Source: JBMNIZ01 sp050951405
Lineage (GTDB): Bacteria > Bacillota > DULZ01
Direction of reading: 5' to 3'
Assembly (NCBI GenBank): GCA_050951405.1
Contig: JBMNIZ010000005.1
Coordinates: 1 to 64,000, forward strand
Length of the DNA: 64,000 bases
Made by a program: the position numbers and the translations under genes. This document shows positions 16,519-25,082 of the stretch, in pieces. How positions within the stretch are numbered: position 1 is the first letter of the stretch; every line of letters begins with the position of its first letter. The notes beneath the pieces are model-generated. The model was not told the DNA's origin, ran no database searches, and saw only the letters and a list, made by a program, of their open reading frames with translations.

Positions 16519-16602
16519 AAGATGACATTTTCTAACGATAATTAACTATCTTTTGGGGTGACATTTTCATAAGTTATTGACATTCATCCACAAAAATTAT
16601 CT

Positions 16603-16833
16603 CTATCTCGGGTTTTTCCCGATAACCGTAATCACCAACCTGCCCGTAGTGATATCTTTAGCCACAATGTCGAACATCCGGCCGCTTTGGGAAAAAAAGC
16701 CCCGAAAACGCGTAGCAGTGGGAATATGCCCCGGAATCTTTCCCGCCGCTTGCACAATATCCTGCAAGCAGATGTTCTCCTGCCGCAGGCCCCGCAACCT
16801 TCTTTTGGCGTGTTCCGTGATCACTATCCGCAT
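16603..16833 (-). CDS. DUF4258-type RelE-like small protein
   Basis: 76 residues: starts MRIVITEHAKRRLRGLRQE, with GKIPGHIPTATRFRGFF and LVITVIGKNPR at the end. This resembles DUF4258 proteins, which have a RelE/YoeB-like fold and often act as toxins (family knowledge). It starts 6 bp after the end of another small gene, giving a two-gene unit like a toxin-antitoxin module, here in antitoxin-first order. Function is not proven. Confidence 0.6.
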   Translation of the reverse strand: MRIVITEHAKRRLRGLRQENICLQDIVQAAGKIPGHIPTATRFRGFFSQSGRMFDIVAKDITTGRLVITVIGKNPR

Positions 16834-16839
16834 CGTGCT

Positions 16840-17070
16840 TTACCTATCCTGATCGGCTTGAAGGCGAAACAACTCCTGTTCCTCTTCTGCCATGATGGCA
16901 TAAAGGGCATCCTGGAAAGCCAGCAAAAACCGATCTTCAGCCTGGGAACCTAGATAACAAGCTTCCAGCTCTTTTTTTAAGGCGAGAAATTTCTCACTGA
17001 AACAAATAGCAGCGACAAATTGGGCATAATGAGAGATCTTTTGGTGCTGGTCATCCCTCACCGGCAGCAT
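16840..17070 (-). CDS. Small acidic helical protein, possible antitoxin
   Basis: 76 residues from ATG 17070 with ggggaga upstream (the frame opens at 17094). It is helical and rich in Glu, Gln and Leu (EEEQELFRLQADQDR at the end), with no membrane helix. No family was recognised. It is followed after 6 bp by the DUF4258-type gene and lies 66 bp after ribF on the same strand. It could be the antitoxin partner, or a chromosomal gene of unknown role. Confidence 0.5.
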   Translation of the reverse strand: MLPVRDDQHQKISHYAQFVAAICFSEKFLALKKELEACYLGSQAEDRFLLAFQDALYAIMAEEEQELFRLQADQDR

Positions 17071-17136
17071 GATACCCTCTCCCCTTCCCTTCACTTGGGT
17101 TAGCCAGGTATCAAATAATATTTCTTCTGCCGGAAA

Positions 17137-18084
17137 TCATGCCTGGTAAAATTGTCTAGAATCCCCTAAAACACGGCGGGCTCTCTGCACATCATCCTTG
17201 ATCTGGGCAATCAAATCCCCGGGCGTTTCAAATTTTCTTTCGCATCGCAGGAATTGGCATAATTCCACTTCCAGCAGCTTTCCATAGAGGTCACCTTGGA
17301 AATCCAACAGGTGCAGCTCCACTACGGTCTCTTCCTGCGGTCCGAAGGTGGGTCTTTTTCCGATATTGATCACACCCTGACCGCTATCATCGCCCCAGCG
17401 AACCCGGCAAGCATAGACTCCTGCTTTCGGGATCAGGATGCCGGCTGGAATTTCCAAATTGGCCGTGGGAAAACCCAGTTTTCTCCCTCGGCCGTCTCCA
17501 GAAATCACCTTTCCTTCCAGCAAGGGCCGGTATCCTAATAGATGATAAGCACGACTGATGTCACCTTCTCCGAGAGCTTTTCGCACATTGCTGCTGGAGA
17601 TCAACTCCTGCTTGTAGTTCTGGGGTGGAATGACTTCCACTTCAAATCCCCATCTTTTCCCCAAAAAGCGCAATAGTTCCGGCTTACCCCGGCCTCCCTG
17701 TCCAAAGGAATTATTAAAACCCACCACGATGCAGAGGGGACGAAGCTTTTGACACAACAAGGCAATAAAATCCTCGGGAGACAAGGAAGCCAATTCCCTG
17801 GTAAAAGGCAGAAAGACCAGATGATCCACCCCTAGTTTACGGATCATTTCCGCTTTCTTGGCATTAGTCAAGAGCAGATCCGGAGCTCGGTCTGGTTGCA
17901 GCACTTTGAGGGGATGGGGTTCAAAAGTGACCACCACACTTTGACAAACCATCTCTTTGGCAATCTGCACCGATCTCCTAATTAATTGACGATGTCCTCG
18001 ATGCACACCATCAAAATTTCCTAAAGCCACAACGGTCTGACCGTCTTTGGCTATGGGGTCGGGTAAATAATCGTAAATTTTCAT
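17137..18084 (-). CDS. ribF: Bifunctional riboflavin kinase/FAD synthetase
   Basis: About 315 residues. It phosphorylates riboflavin to FMN and adenylates FMN to FAD in the cytoplasm. The N-terminal nucleotidyltransferase domain shows LGNFDGVHRGHRQLI and VVTFEPHPLKVL; ISSSNVRKAL is the second motif. The C-terminal kinase domain has GRGRKLGFPTANL and GVYACRV. I chose ATG 18084 (MKIYDYLPDP) with gagg upstream; an earlier ATG at 18096 overlaps the truB stop as ATGA. It is last in the nusA-infB block; rpsO and pnp, which often follow, are not here. Confidence 0.95.
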   Translation of the reverse strand: MKIYDYLPDPIAKDGQTVVALGNFDGVHRGHRQLIRRSVQIAKEMVCQSVVVTFEPHPLKVLQPDRAPDLLLTNAKKAEMIRKLGVDHLVFLPFTRELASLSPEDFIALLCQKLRPLCIVVGFNNSFGQGGRGKPELLRFLGKRWGFEVEVIPPQNYKQELISSSNVRKALGEGDISRAYHLLGYRPLLEGKVISGDGRGRKLGFPTANLEIPAGILIPKAGVYACRVRWGDDSGQGVINIGKRPTFGPQEETVVELHLLDFQGDLYGKLLEVELCQFLRCERKFETPGDLIAQIKDDVQRARRVLGDSRQFYQA

Positions 18085-18092
18085 CGTTTTCC

Positions 18093-19001
18093 TCATCCCA
18101 GTACTTTTTTCGGCTGTATCAATTGGATCCGACCTTTTCTCACCGGTTTTCCCACGGCTACCAGCCGATTATCATATTTGATTTGCAGCCAGGATGCCTG
18201 CTGCCAGCCAGGAGAAAATTTGCACAATTGGGAAGCTGGAATAGGATTGCCATTTAGAACTAGGGAAAGATCCGCCTCTCCTATTGCTACCTCGGGAAAA
18301 TCCAGGATCTTTTCCAGGGGCTGAAGAAAATTTTGTTCTCCTCGATTCCAACTGGCGGAAATTTCCTCCAAGGTATAAGCATTCTCTAACCGAAAACCAG
18401 CTGCTTCGGTCCTGAGAAGAAAAGACATGGCTGCACCGCAGCCTATTTTCTGCCCCAGATCGTGGCATAAGGTCCTAATATAGGTGCCCTTTGAACAAAC
18501 CACGTCTAAATAGAAGCGAGGAGGATCCTGCTCCAAAAAGGTCTCGATTATTTCCAGTTTAAATATCCTGATGGAACGTGGTGAACGCTCCACTGTTTTC
18601 CCTTGCCTGGCCAGTTCATAAAGACGTTTTCCCCGATAACGAACAGCGGAAACCATGGGAGGTATCTGAAGGATCTCCCCGGTAAAAGTTTTCAGTACCG
18701 CCGGCAAACGCTCTTTTTGGGCAGAAGAAATGGCTTCCCGGCGCAAAAACTGCCCATAGACATCATAGGTATCAGTGGTAATACCTAAGATAACTTCACA
18801 ACGATAGGACTTGGGCCCGTCTAAAAAAAATTCCAGAAGCCGGGTTCCTTTGCCAACTGCCACCGGAAGAACCCCCGCTGCATCAGGATCAAGAGTACCG
18901 GCATGCCCAATTTTCCGCATCTTCAATAAGCTCCGGAGCCAGGCTACCACATCATGGGAGGTCATTCCCGGCGGTTTTAAGACATTGATCAGTCCATCCA
19001 T
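18093..19001 (-). CDS. truB: tRNA pseudouridine-55 synthase
   Basis: 302 residues. TruB makes pseudouridine at position 55 in the T-arm of tRNAs. The catalytic Asp lies in GHAGTLDPDAAGVLPVAVGKGT; the RYRGKRLYELARQG and CSKGTYIRTLCHDLG motifs are present, with a C-terminal PUA-like region after residue 230. It overlaps nrnA by 13 bp upstream and ribF downstream, so translation is probably coupled. Usual family length. Confidence 0.96.
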   Translation of the reverse strand: MDGLINVLKPPGMTSHDVVAWLRSLLKMRKIGHAGTLDPDAAGVLPVAVGKGTRLLEFFLDGPKSYRCEVILGITTDTYDVYGQFLRREAISSAQKERLPAVLKTFTGEILQIPPMVSAVRYRGKRLYELARQGKTVERSPRSIRIFKLEIIETFLEQDPPRFYLDVVCSKGTYIRTLCHDLGQKIGCGAAMSFLLRTEAAGFRLENAYTLEEISASWNRGEQNFLQPLEKILDFPEVAIGEADLSLVLNGNPIPASQLCKFSPGWQQASWLQIKYDNRLVAVGKPVRKGRIQLIQPKKVLG

Positions 19002-19963
19002 GAGGACGTCTCACCTGCCTTTTCTCTGGCCATCTGCACCACACGGGTCACCACTTCCTGCCATTCTCCTTCGATGATGCAGCCGGCAGCCCTTTTATGT
19101 CCTCCTCCCTGAAAATGTTCAGCGATTTCATTAACATCTACGTAGTTTTTTGACCTGAAACCAACCCTGACCTGCCCGGAATTAATCTGGTGAAAAAAAA
19201 GGCCGACCTCCACTCCGGCCACGGATTTGGGATAGTTTACCAAACCATCCAGATGCTCTTCTTTTATATCCAGATCAGCGGTAACGGACAAGGGAAGCTC
19301 TACCCAGGCCACCTTTCCTCCCGGTGAAACTTGAAGGGAGTTTAGACACAATCCAAGTATCTTCAAGCTTTCCAGAGATCTGTTTTCATGTATTTGCTGG
19401 CTTATGTAATTCGGCTTGGCCCCCTTGGCCACCAGCTGGGCGGCACAAAAAAAAGCTTCCTGACAAGTATTGGCATGCTGAAAAAAACCAGTATCGGTAG
19501 CCAAAGCGGTATAAAGGGCCGAAGCAATATCCTCGGTAATATCCACACCCAAAGCACAGAGAATCTTGTAGACCATCGCCCCGGTAGCGGGAGCATTACT
19601 GTCCACCCAATTATAGGTGGCAAATAATTTGTTGCTAACATGATGGTCAATATTAATGATTAAGGGAGGATTGAATCTTTTACTCAAAGAACCGGTTCTC
19701 TCCCATTCAGTGCAATCCAGAACAATAATGGATTCTGGCGTTTTGGTCAAGGAAGAAGGCAATAGGATGGATTCAATGCCCTTCAAAAAACTATAAACCA
19801 GGGGTACCGGATCCTCCATGACAATGGAAACTTCAATTCCCAAAGATGCCAGTCCCTTTCCCAAAGCAATGGCAGACCCAATGGCATCCCCGTCGGGGCG
19901 CTCGTGGGAAGTGATGATCGTCTTTTCAAGGTTTTCCAATACGTCCACAATTTCAGCCAGCAC
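18989..19963 (-). CDS. nrnA: Oligoribonuclease/pAp phosphatase, DHH family
   Basis: 324 residues. NrnA degrades short oligonucleotides and removes phosphate from pAp. DHH motifs are ITSHERPDGDAIGSAIALG, VLDCTEWER and NIDHHVSNKLFATYNWVD; the C-terminal DHHA1 domain carries GGGHKRAAGCIIEG. It lies between rbfA (1-bp overlap) and truB, its standard Firmicutes position. Confidence 0.93.
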   Translation of the reverse strand: MLAEIVDVLENLEKTIITSHERPDGDAIGSAIALGKGLASLGIEVSIVMEDPVPLVYSFLKGIESILLPSSLTKTPESIIVLDCTEWERTGSLSKRFNPPLIINIDHHVSNKLFATYNWVDSNAPATGAMVYKILCALGVDITEDIASALYTALATDTGFFQHANTCQEAFFCAAQLVAKGAKPNYISQQIHENRSLESLKILGLCLNSLQVSPGGKVAWVELPLSVTADLDIKEEHLDGLVNYPKSVAGVEVGLFFHQINSGQVRVGFRSKNYVDVNEIAEHFQGGGHKRAAGCIIEGEWQEVVTRVVQMAREKAGETSSWMD

Positions 19964-20319
19964 TAGTTTTCCTTCCTCTCCTGCCCCTGAATCCTTCCCA
20001 GCAATTCGGTAATTTTGGCCCCATGCCTAATGGATTCATCAAAACGAAAGCTGATCTCGGGGACAAAACGAAGCTTAATTCTCTCCCCTATTTCTTTACG
20101 TATGAAACCTTTGGCTTTTTCCAAGCCCTCCAGAGCCAACTTGGTTTTTTCGTCATCACCGTAAACGCTGACGAATACCTTAGCATGTCTTAAATCCCCG
20201 CTTACTTCCACCCCGGTGACGGTAACAAAACCCACCCGGGGATCTTTCACTTCATCCCTGATAATGCTGGCGATCTCTCTTTTCATCTCCTCGGCAATTT
20301 TCAAGGAACGGACACCCAT
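19963..20319 (-). CDS. rbfA: 30S ribosome-binding factor A
   Basis: 118 residues with a KH-like fold; needed for late maturation of 16S rRNA and the 30S subunit, especially in the cold. Motifs: EEMKREIASIIRDEVKDPRVG, VKVFVSVYGDDE-like strand and LRFVPEISFRFDESIRHG. It follows infB after 19 bp and overlaps nrnA by one base. Confidence 0.95.
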   Translation of the reverse strand: MGVRSLKIAEEMKREIASIIRDEVKDPRVGFVTVTGVEVSGDLRHAKVFVSVYGDDEKTKLALEGLEKAKGFIRKEIGERIKLRFVPEISFRFDESIRHGAKITELLGRIQGQERKEN

Positions 20320-20338
20320 AGCGAATTCCTCCTTGAAA

Positions 20339-22579
20339 CTAAAGTTCTCTCTTCACCTCTTCGAAATCATAGGCTTCGATAATATCGCCTTCTTTCAGGT
20401 CATTAAAATTTTCGATACCGATGCCGCATTCATATCCCTGCACTACTTCCCTGACATCGTCTTTAAATCTTTTTAAAGATTCTAATCGGCCTTCATGGAT
20501 AACCATTCCGTCTCTGACCACCCTTACTTTAGCCTTGTTGGTTATCTTCCCTTCCATCACATAGCTGCCGGCAATAATTCCCGCTTTCGGAACCTTAAAC
20601 AAAACTCTGACCTCAGCTCGTCCCAATTCATACTCCCGATAGTCCGGTTCCAACAAGCCGGACATGGCAGCCTTGATATCATCGATAGCCTCATAAATTA
20701 CCCGATATAAACGCATCTCCACTTTCTCGTCTTCCGCAACTCTGCGGGCATTGGGATCAGGCCGAACATTAAAACCGATAATAATGGCATTGGAAGCAGC
20801 GGCCAGCATCACATCGGTTTCTGAAATAGCGCCCACTCCATCATGGATAACATTTACCTTCACTTCTTGGGTGTTTAATCCCACCAGAGCCTGGCGCAGG
20901 GCTTCCACTGATCCGTGCACGTCAGCCTTGATCACTAAATTCAATTCCTTTAGTCCCTCGTCACTCATCTGCTTGAACAAATCATCCAGGCTAACCTTGC
21001 CTGCTTGCTGAAACTCTTTTTCCTTTTTCTTAATCTGGCGTTGGTTGGCAATTTCCCTGGCCAGACGTTCGTCTTCCACCGTGTCAAAAATATCGCCGGG
21101 CTCGGGCACTGTCGCCAAACCCAGAATCTCCACAGGCATAGATGGTCCTGCTTCTTTTACCCTTTTCCCTTTATCATCAAACATGGCTCTCACTTTTCCA
21201 TAAACACAACCGGCAACCAGGTTCTGACCGACTTTCAAGGTGCCTTTTTGGACCAAGACTGTTGCCACTGTTCCTCTTCCTTTATCGAGCTTGGCTTCAA
21301 TCACTACTCCCCGTGCCGGGCGATTGGGATTGGCCTTAAGTTCACTTACTTCGGCTACCAGCAAAATCATTTCTAAAAGCTGGTCAATCCCCTGCTTTTT
21401 CAAAGCGGAAACCGGCACAAAGATGGTATCCCCACCCCATTCCTCGGGAACGAGGCCGTGCTCTGTCAGCTGCTGCTTAATTCTTTCCACATTGGCTGTC
21501 GGTTTATCTATTTTATTGACGGCTACGATAATCGGAACTTGAGCTGCTTTCGCATGGTTGATAGCCTCCACCGTTTGGGGCATCACACCATCATCAGCCG
21601 CTACAACTAATACTGCGATATCGGTAACCTTAGCACCTCTGGCCCTCATGGCAGTAAAAGCTTCGTGACCGGGAGTATCCAAAAAGGTGATTTTTCGGTC
21701 TCCAACTCTAACCTGGTAAGCACCGATATGCTGGGTAATACCTCCTGCTTCCTGGGCGGTAACTTTGGTTTGACGTATAGCATCCAACAATGAGGTTTTT
21801 CCGTGATCCACATGTCCCATTACAGTTACCACCGGAGGCCTGGCCACAAGCGAATCCTCCGGGTCGGCAATATCTTCAATTTCCGTTATGGGCTTTTCAA
21901 TCTTTATTTCTGCTTCAATGCCGAATTCGCTGGCCACAATGCTGGCCGTTTCGGCATCAATTTCCTGGTTTAAGTTGGCGGCTATGCCTAATTCCATCAG
22001 CTTTTTGATCACACTGGCTGCGGTCTTGCCCATGCGTTTGGCCAATTCTTGAACGACTATAGTATTACCAACAGTGATTTTCTTTATATGAACTACGGGA
22101 GGGGCCGGCTGATCCTGTTTGCGGGATTTCTTTTGCGGTCGCTCCTTTTTCGTCCGCAGATCCGGCTCCTTGCTGCCAGACCCGCTTTTCTTTTTAATGG
22201 GCTGTTTTCTGGGTGCCTCCAGATCTTCTCTCATTCTTGTTTCTTCCAGTCTGGCACCCTTAGCAGGCCTTTTTCCTTTTTTACCCGCTGTCCCTTTGGC
22301 AGCAGTGACAGGTTTTTCCGGCTTAGCATCCTTCTTGGGCTGCTTTTTCTTAATAGGGGTTTTCTTATCCGTTGCCTCGTCCCTTGTTTTCTTCGAGGCC
22401 TCCTCGTCCTGAGTCGAAACTCTGGGAGCAAAAAACTCATCTACTTTTTTAATCTGGTCCTCCGTCAAAACACTCATATGGGATTTAACTTCTATCCCCA
22501 GCCTGCCAAGAATATGGATCATATCCTTGCTGTTCATCTTTTTTTCTCGTGCTACTTCATAAACCCTTAATTTCGCCAT
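20339..22579 (-). CDS. infB: Translation initiation factor IF-2
   Basis: 746 residues. IF-2 is the GTPase that brings fMet-tRNA to the 30S subunit. An N-terminal IF2N domain (residues 1-50) precedes a Lys-rich linker (60-165), then a second IF2N region. The G domain has GHVDHGKTSLLDAI (G1), DTPGHEAFTAMRARG (G3) and AVNKIDKP (G4). Domain IV at the C-terminus ends KEGDIIEAYDFEEVKREL. It overlaps the ylxQ end by 23 bp. The full domain set is present. Confidence 0.97.
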   Translation of the reverse strand: MAKLRVYEVAREKKMNSKDMIHILGRLGIEVKSHMSVLTEDQIKKVDEFFAPRVSTQDEEASKKTRDEATDKKTPIKKKQPKKDAKPEKPVTAAKGTAGKKGKRPAKGARLEETRMREDLEAPRKQPIKKKSGSGSKEPDLRTKKERPQKKSRKQDQPAPPVVHIKKITVGNTIVVQELAKRMGKTAASVIKKLMELGIAANLNQEIDAETASIVASEFGIEAEIKIEKPITEIEDIADPEDSLVARPPVVTVMGHVDHGKTSLLDAIRQTKVTAQEAGGITQHIGAYQVRVGDRKITFLDTPGHEAFTAMRARGAKVTDIAVLVVAADDGVMPQTVEAINHAKAAQVPIIVAVNKIDKPTANVERIKQQLTEHGLVPEEWGGDTIFVPVSALKKQGIDQLLEMILLVAEVSELKANPNRPARGVVIEAKLDKGRGTVATVLVQKGTLKVGQNLVAGCVYGKVRAMFDDKGKRVKEAGPSMPVEILGLATVPEPGDIFDTVEDERLAREIANQRQIKKKEKEFQQAGKVSLDDLFKQMSDEGLKELNLVIKADVHGSVEALRQALVGLNTQEVKVNVIHDGVGAISETDVMLAAASNAIIIGFNVRPDPNARRVAEDEKVEMRLYRVIYEAIDDIKAAMSGLLEPDYREYELGRAEVRVLFKVPKAGIIAGSYVMEGKITNKAKVRVVRDGMVIHEGRLESLKRFKDDVREVVQGYECGIGIENFNDLKEGDIIEAYDFEEVKREL

Positions 22580-22895
22580 TCATCTCACCCCCATGATCTT
22601 GGTCCTGATGGTCCATCTCCCGGAGCCTTTCCCAAATTGCCTGGGCAAATCGCCGGTCCAGTATGCCAATGACCGCTCGCTCAGACTTCCCCACTGCTAA
22701 ACCCAGCTCTAATTTACTTTGAACAAAGAACAATGGAACTCCCATTTCCCGGCTTTTGTATCGGAAATAGTCCTTAATTTCCTGAGAAGCATCTTCCGCC
22801 ACGATAATCAGGAAAGCAAGGCCCTTTTCCAGCTTTATTCTGGTGGCCGTTGTACCGGAAACAAGCTTTCCAGCCCGGTGGGCCAAGCCCAACAA
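22557..22895 (-). CDS. ylxQ: L7Ae-family ribosomal-like protein YlxQ
   Basis: About 112 residues. It belongs to the L7Ae/L30e/S12e/Gadd45 fold, which binds kink-turn RNA. The core is LLGLAHRAGKLVSGTTATR, FLIIVAEDASQEIKDYF and ERAVIGILDRRFAQAI. The frame is open to 22994, but that start would lie deep in ylxR; TTG 22895, just after the ylxR stop, gives the usual family N-terminus. The exact start is uncertain. The tail after the core is charged and overlaps infB. Confidence 0.85.
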   Translation of the reverse strand: MLGLAHRAGKLVSGTTATRIKLEKGLAFLIIVAEDASQEIKDYFRYKSREMGVPLFFVQSKLELGLAVGKSERAVIGILDRRFAQAIWERLREMDHQDQDHGGEMNGEIKGL

Positions 22896-22899
22896 GCCT

Positions 22900-23184
22900 T
22901 TAACTTTTTTGAAGGTCGACTCCGGCCAACTGCTCTCGCAGTTCCTCGATGATCTGCCGGTCAATTTTGATCTCCAAGGCTTTTTCCAGTCCATTATTTT
23001 TCACGACCTTTTCCAAACATGCCTGTTCCGGGCAGAGGTAAGCCCCTCTTCCCGACTTCTTACCGGTAGGGTCCACCAGAACTTTCCCCTCTGGCGTCCG
23101 TACGATCCTGATCATTTCCCTCTTGTTTTTTCTTTCCCGGCAGCCCAAACACATCCTGAGAGGAATTTTTCGCATCCTGGCCAT
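22900..23184 (-). CDS. ylxR: YlxR family RNA-binding protein (RnpM)
   Basis: 94 residues with the YlxR/DUF448 signature PLRMCLGCRERKNKREMIRI and GRGAYLCPEQACLEKV. Members bind nucleic acid; the Bacillus homologue has been linked to RNase P modulation. It lies 3 bp after nusA and 4 bp before the proposed ylxQ start, the invariant Firmicutes order. Confidence 0.93.
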   Translation of the reverse strand: MARMRKIPLRMCLGCRERKNKREMIRIVRTPEGKVLVDPTGKKSGRGAYLCPEQACLEKVVKNNGLEKALEIKIDRQIIEELREQLAGVDLQKS

Positions 23185-23187
23185 GCT

Positions 23188-24267
23188 CTACTCCTCCTTT
23201 GTTTCACCATCTTCTTCCTGCCATTCATCCAATTCCTTGGCCTGACTCTCGCTTTTAATATCGATCTTCCAGCCGGTCAATTTGGCCGCCAGTCGAGCAT
23301 TCTGCCCTTCCTTGCCAATAGCCAGGGACAACTGATAATCCGGCACAATCACTCTCGCAGTTTTGGTATTCTCGTCCACGGAAACGGAAAGCACCTTTGC
23401 CGGGCTCAATGCATTGGCCACATATACTTCTGGGTCCGCATCCCACCTAACAATATCAATCTTCTCCCCTTTAAGCTCATTGACAATGGTCTGGATCCGC
23501 ATCCCTTTCGGCCCCACACAGGCACCTACGGGATCCACATTTTCATTTTTTGTGGCCACGGCAATTTTTGAACGGCTGCTTGCTTCCCGAGCCACAGCTT
23601 TGATTTCCACCACACCCTCAAATATTTCCGGCACTTCCAGCTCAAAAAGCCTTTTCAATAAACCAGGATGAGTCCTGGAAACAAAAATTTGCGGTCCTTT
23701 GGTTGTTTTTTTCACTTCCACAATATAAGCCTTGATCCGGTCATGAGGACGGTGCTCTTCACCCGGCATCTGCTCCGTCGGAGCCAGAATCGCCTCCGTT
23801 TTGCCCAGATCAATGAACACATTGCCTGCTTCCTGCCTCTGAACGACTCCGGTAATGATGTCCTGCTCCCTGTTCACATATTCATCATAAATAATATTTC
23901 TTTCTGCTTCCCGGATGCGTTGGACCACCACCTGTTTGGCTGTCTGGGCGGCTATCCGGCCAAATTCCTTGGGGGTAACTTCTAGATCAACCACATCGCC
24001 CACTTCGTAATTAGGGCTTATCTTTCTGGCCTCAGTTAAAGAAATCTCCATTCTATCGTCTTTCACTTCTTCCACTACTTCCTTGCGCGCAAAAACCTTG
24101 ATCTCACCTGTAAGGCGATTGATTTCCACCCTGGCATTTTGGAGAGAACCAAAATTCTTTTTGTACGCGGAAATTAAGGCGGCTTCAATGGCCTCCAACA
24201 AGACCTCCATATCTATGCCCTTGCTTCTGGCAATATCATCCAGTGCCTCCACAAATTCCATATTCAT
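23188..24267 (-). CDS. nusA: Transcription termination/antitermination factor NusA
   Basis: 359 residues from ATG 24267, which has aaggaggaag upstream (the frame opens at 24312). It modulates RNA polymerase pausing, termination and antitermination. The N-terminal polymerase-binding domain is followed by S1 (IITGVVQRQEAGNVFIDLG), then KH1 and KH2 (DPVGACVGPKGMRIQTIVNE and LAIGKEGQNARLAAKLTG). The short acidic C-terminus is normal for Gram-positive NusA, which lacks the AR repeats. It follows rimP by 34 bp. Confidence 0.97.
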   Translation of the reverse strand: MNMEFVEALDDIARSKGIDMEVLLEAIEAALISAYKKNFGSLQNARVEINRLTGEIKVFARKEVVEEVKDDRMEISLTEARKISPNYEVGDVVDLEVTPKEFGRIAAQTAKQVVVQRIREAERNIIYDEYVNREQDIITGVVQRQEAGNVFIDLGKTEAILAPTEQMPGEEHRPHDRIKAYIVEVKKTTKGPQIFVSRTHPGLLKRLFELEVPEIFEGVVEIKAVAREASSRSKIAVATKNENVDPVGACVGPKGMRIQTIVNELKGEKIDIVRWDADPEVYVANALSPAKVLSVSVDENTKTARVIVPDYQLSLAIGKEGQNARLAAKLTGWKIDIKSESQAKELDEWQEEDGETKEE

Positions 24268-24301
24268 CTCGACTTCCTCCTTTGGTTCCCCCGGTCTTCC
24301 C

Positions 24302-24763
24302 TTAAAATTCAATGGCCCGGTGGACCAAGCTCACATTTATTCTGGGAATAACAACTTTCCCTTTGTCTTCTTGCAACACAAGGTTATCCTGATCAAAATA
24401 CTCGAGTACCCCTTCTACGGTTTTCCGCCCGTCCAAAGGAGCATAGGTTTTGACTACAACTTTTTGCCCTAAGCAGCGCTGAAAATCTATATCCCTTTTT
24501 AATGGCCTGGTCAGTCCCGGAGAAGACACTTCTAAAATATAACTTTCTCGAATAAGATCCTTTTCATCCAGCAGGGGCTCCACCGCCCGGCTCACTGTTT
24601 CACAGTCCTGCAAATCCACTCCTTCTGGATGATCAATAAAAAGTCGTAAATAACGATTGGCACCTTCTTTGACAAACTCCACATCCACCAGTTCGAAACC
24701 CAATTCTTCAATCACCGGTAATAACAGAGAAGATACCTTCTCTTCCATTTTCTGTTTGCTCAT
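24302..24763 (-). CDS. rimP: Ribosome maturation factor RimP
   Basis: 153 residues. RimP binds the 30S precursor and aids 16S folding. Motifs: ELVDVEFVKEGANRYLRLFID, YILEVSSPGLTRPLKR and the C-terminal SH3-like barrel (VEGVLEYFDQDNLVLQ). It is the first gene of the rimP-ribF operon; a terminator about 100 bp upstream separates it from the glycosyltransferase and proS, so its own promoter should lie in 24764-24860. Confidence 0.95.
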   Translation of the reverse strand: MSKQKMEEKVSSLLLPVIEELGFELVDVEFVKEGANRYLRLFIDHPEGVDLQDCETVSRAVEPLLDEKDLIRESYILEVSSPGLTRPLKRDIDFQRCLGQKVVVKTYAPLDGRKTVEGVLEYFDQDNLVLQEDKGKVVIPRINVSLVHRAIEF

Positions 24764-25082
24764 TTTCTACCTCCACCTCTTAAGGCTGGTCCTATTCTGC
24801 CCAACTGTTTTGGCGGCGTATACTAACTATCTGAATGAAAAGGACTTTTGGCACAGCAAATGAAAAAGTGGGTTCCTGACCCACTTGCTTCAAACATTAC
24901 TTACACCATTTCCCCAACAAATAATATAACATATGCTGGTATATCTGGCAAGAACCGAAAGAACTCTTTTTCCCGCAAGCAGAGTATATCGGTCCTGCCA
25001 GCCCTTGTAGGCAACCATGTCTTTCCAATATCTCCCCTTGTCCAGCTGAAGGAAGATCGCAGTTGTGAAAAGGCATCTGAGG
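24764..25082 (-). other. Gap where polC is usually found
   Basis: 319 bp between the broken glycosyltransferase and rimP. It holds one clear terminator (24861-24888) and presumably the rimP promoter, but no gene-like frame. In many Firmicutes polC lies between proS and rimP; I see no trace of it in this window. Confidence 0.6.
24861..24888 (-). terminator. Intrinsic terminator upstream of rimP operon
   Basis: aagtgggt (24866-24873) and acccactt (24879-24886) form an 8-bp stem with a 5-base loop; on the minus strand it is followed by TTTTTCA. It would end transcripts coming from proS and the glycosyltransferase. Confidence 0.8.

Larger units (their letters stand above)
14997..16573 (+). mobile_element. 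IS1202-like (ISNCY) insertion sequence
   Basis: A 1.58-kb element with inverted ends cttatgataatgtca (14997-15011) and tgacattttcataag (16559-16573), and further AATGTCAC-type repeats inside each end. It carries one transposase gene and a long palindrome downstream of it. It sits between the toxin-antitoxin promoter and the gene pair beside ribF. TTAT is present at both outer flanks, which may be a short target duplication. Confidence 0.82.
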
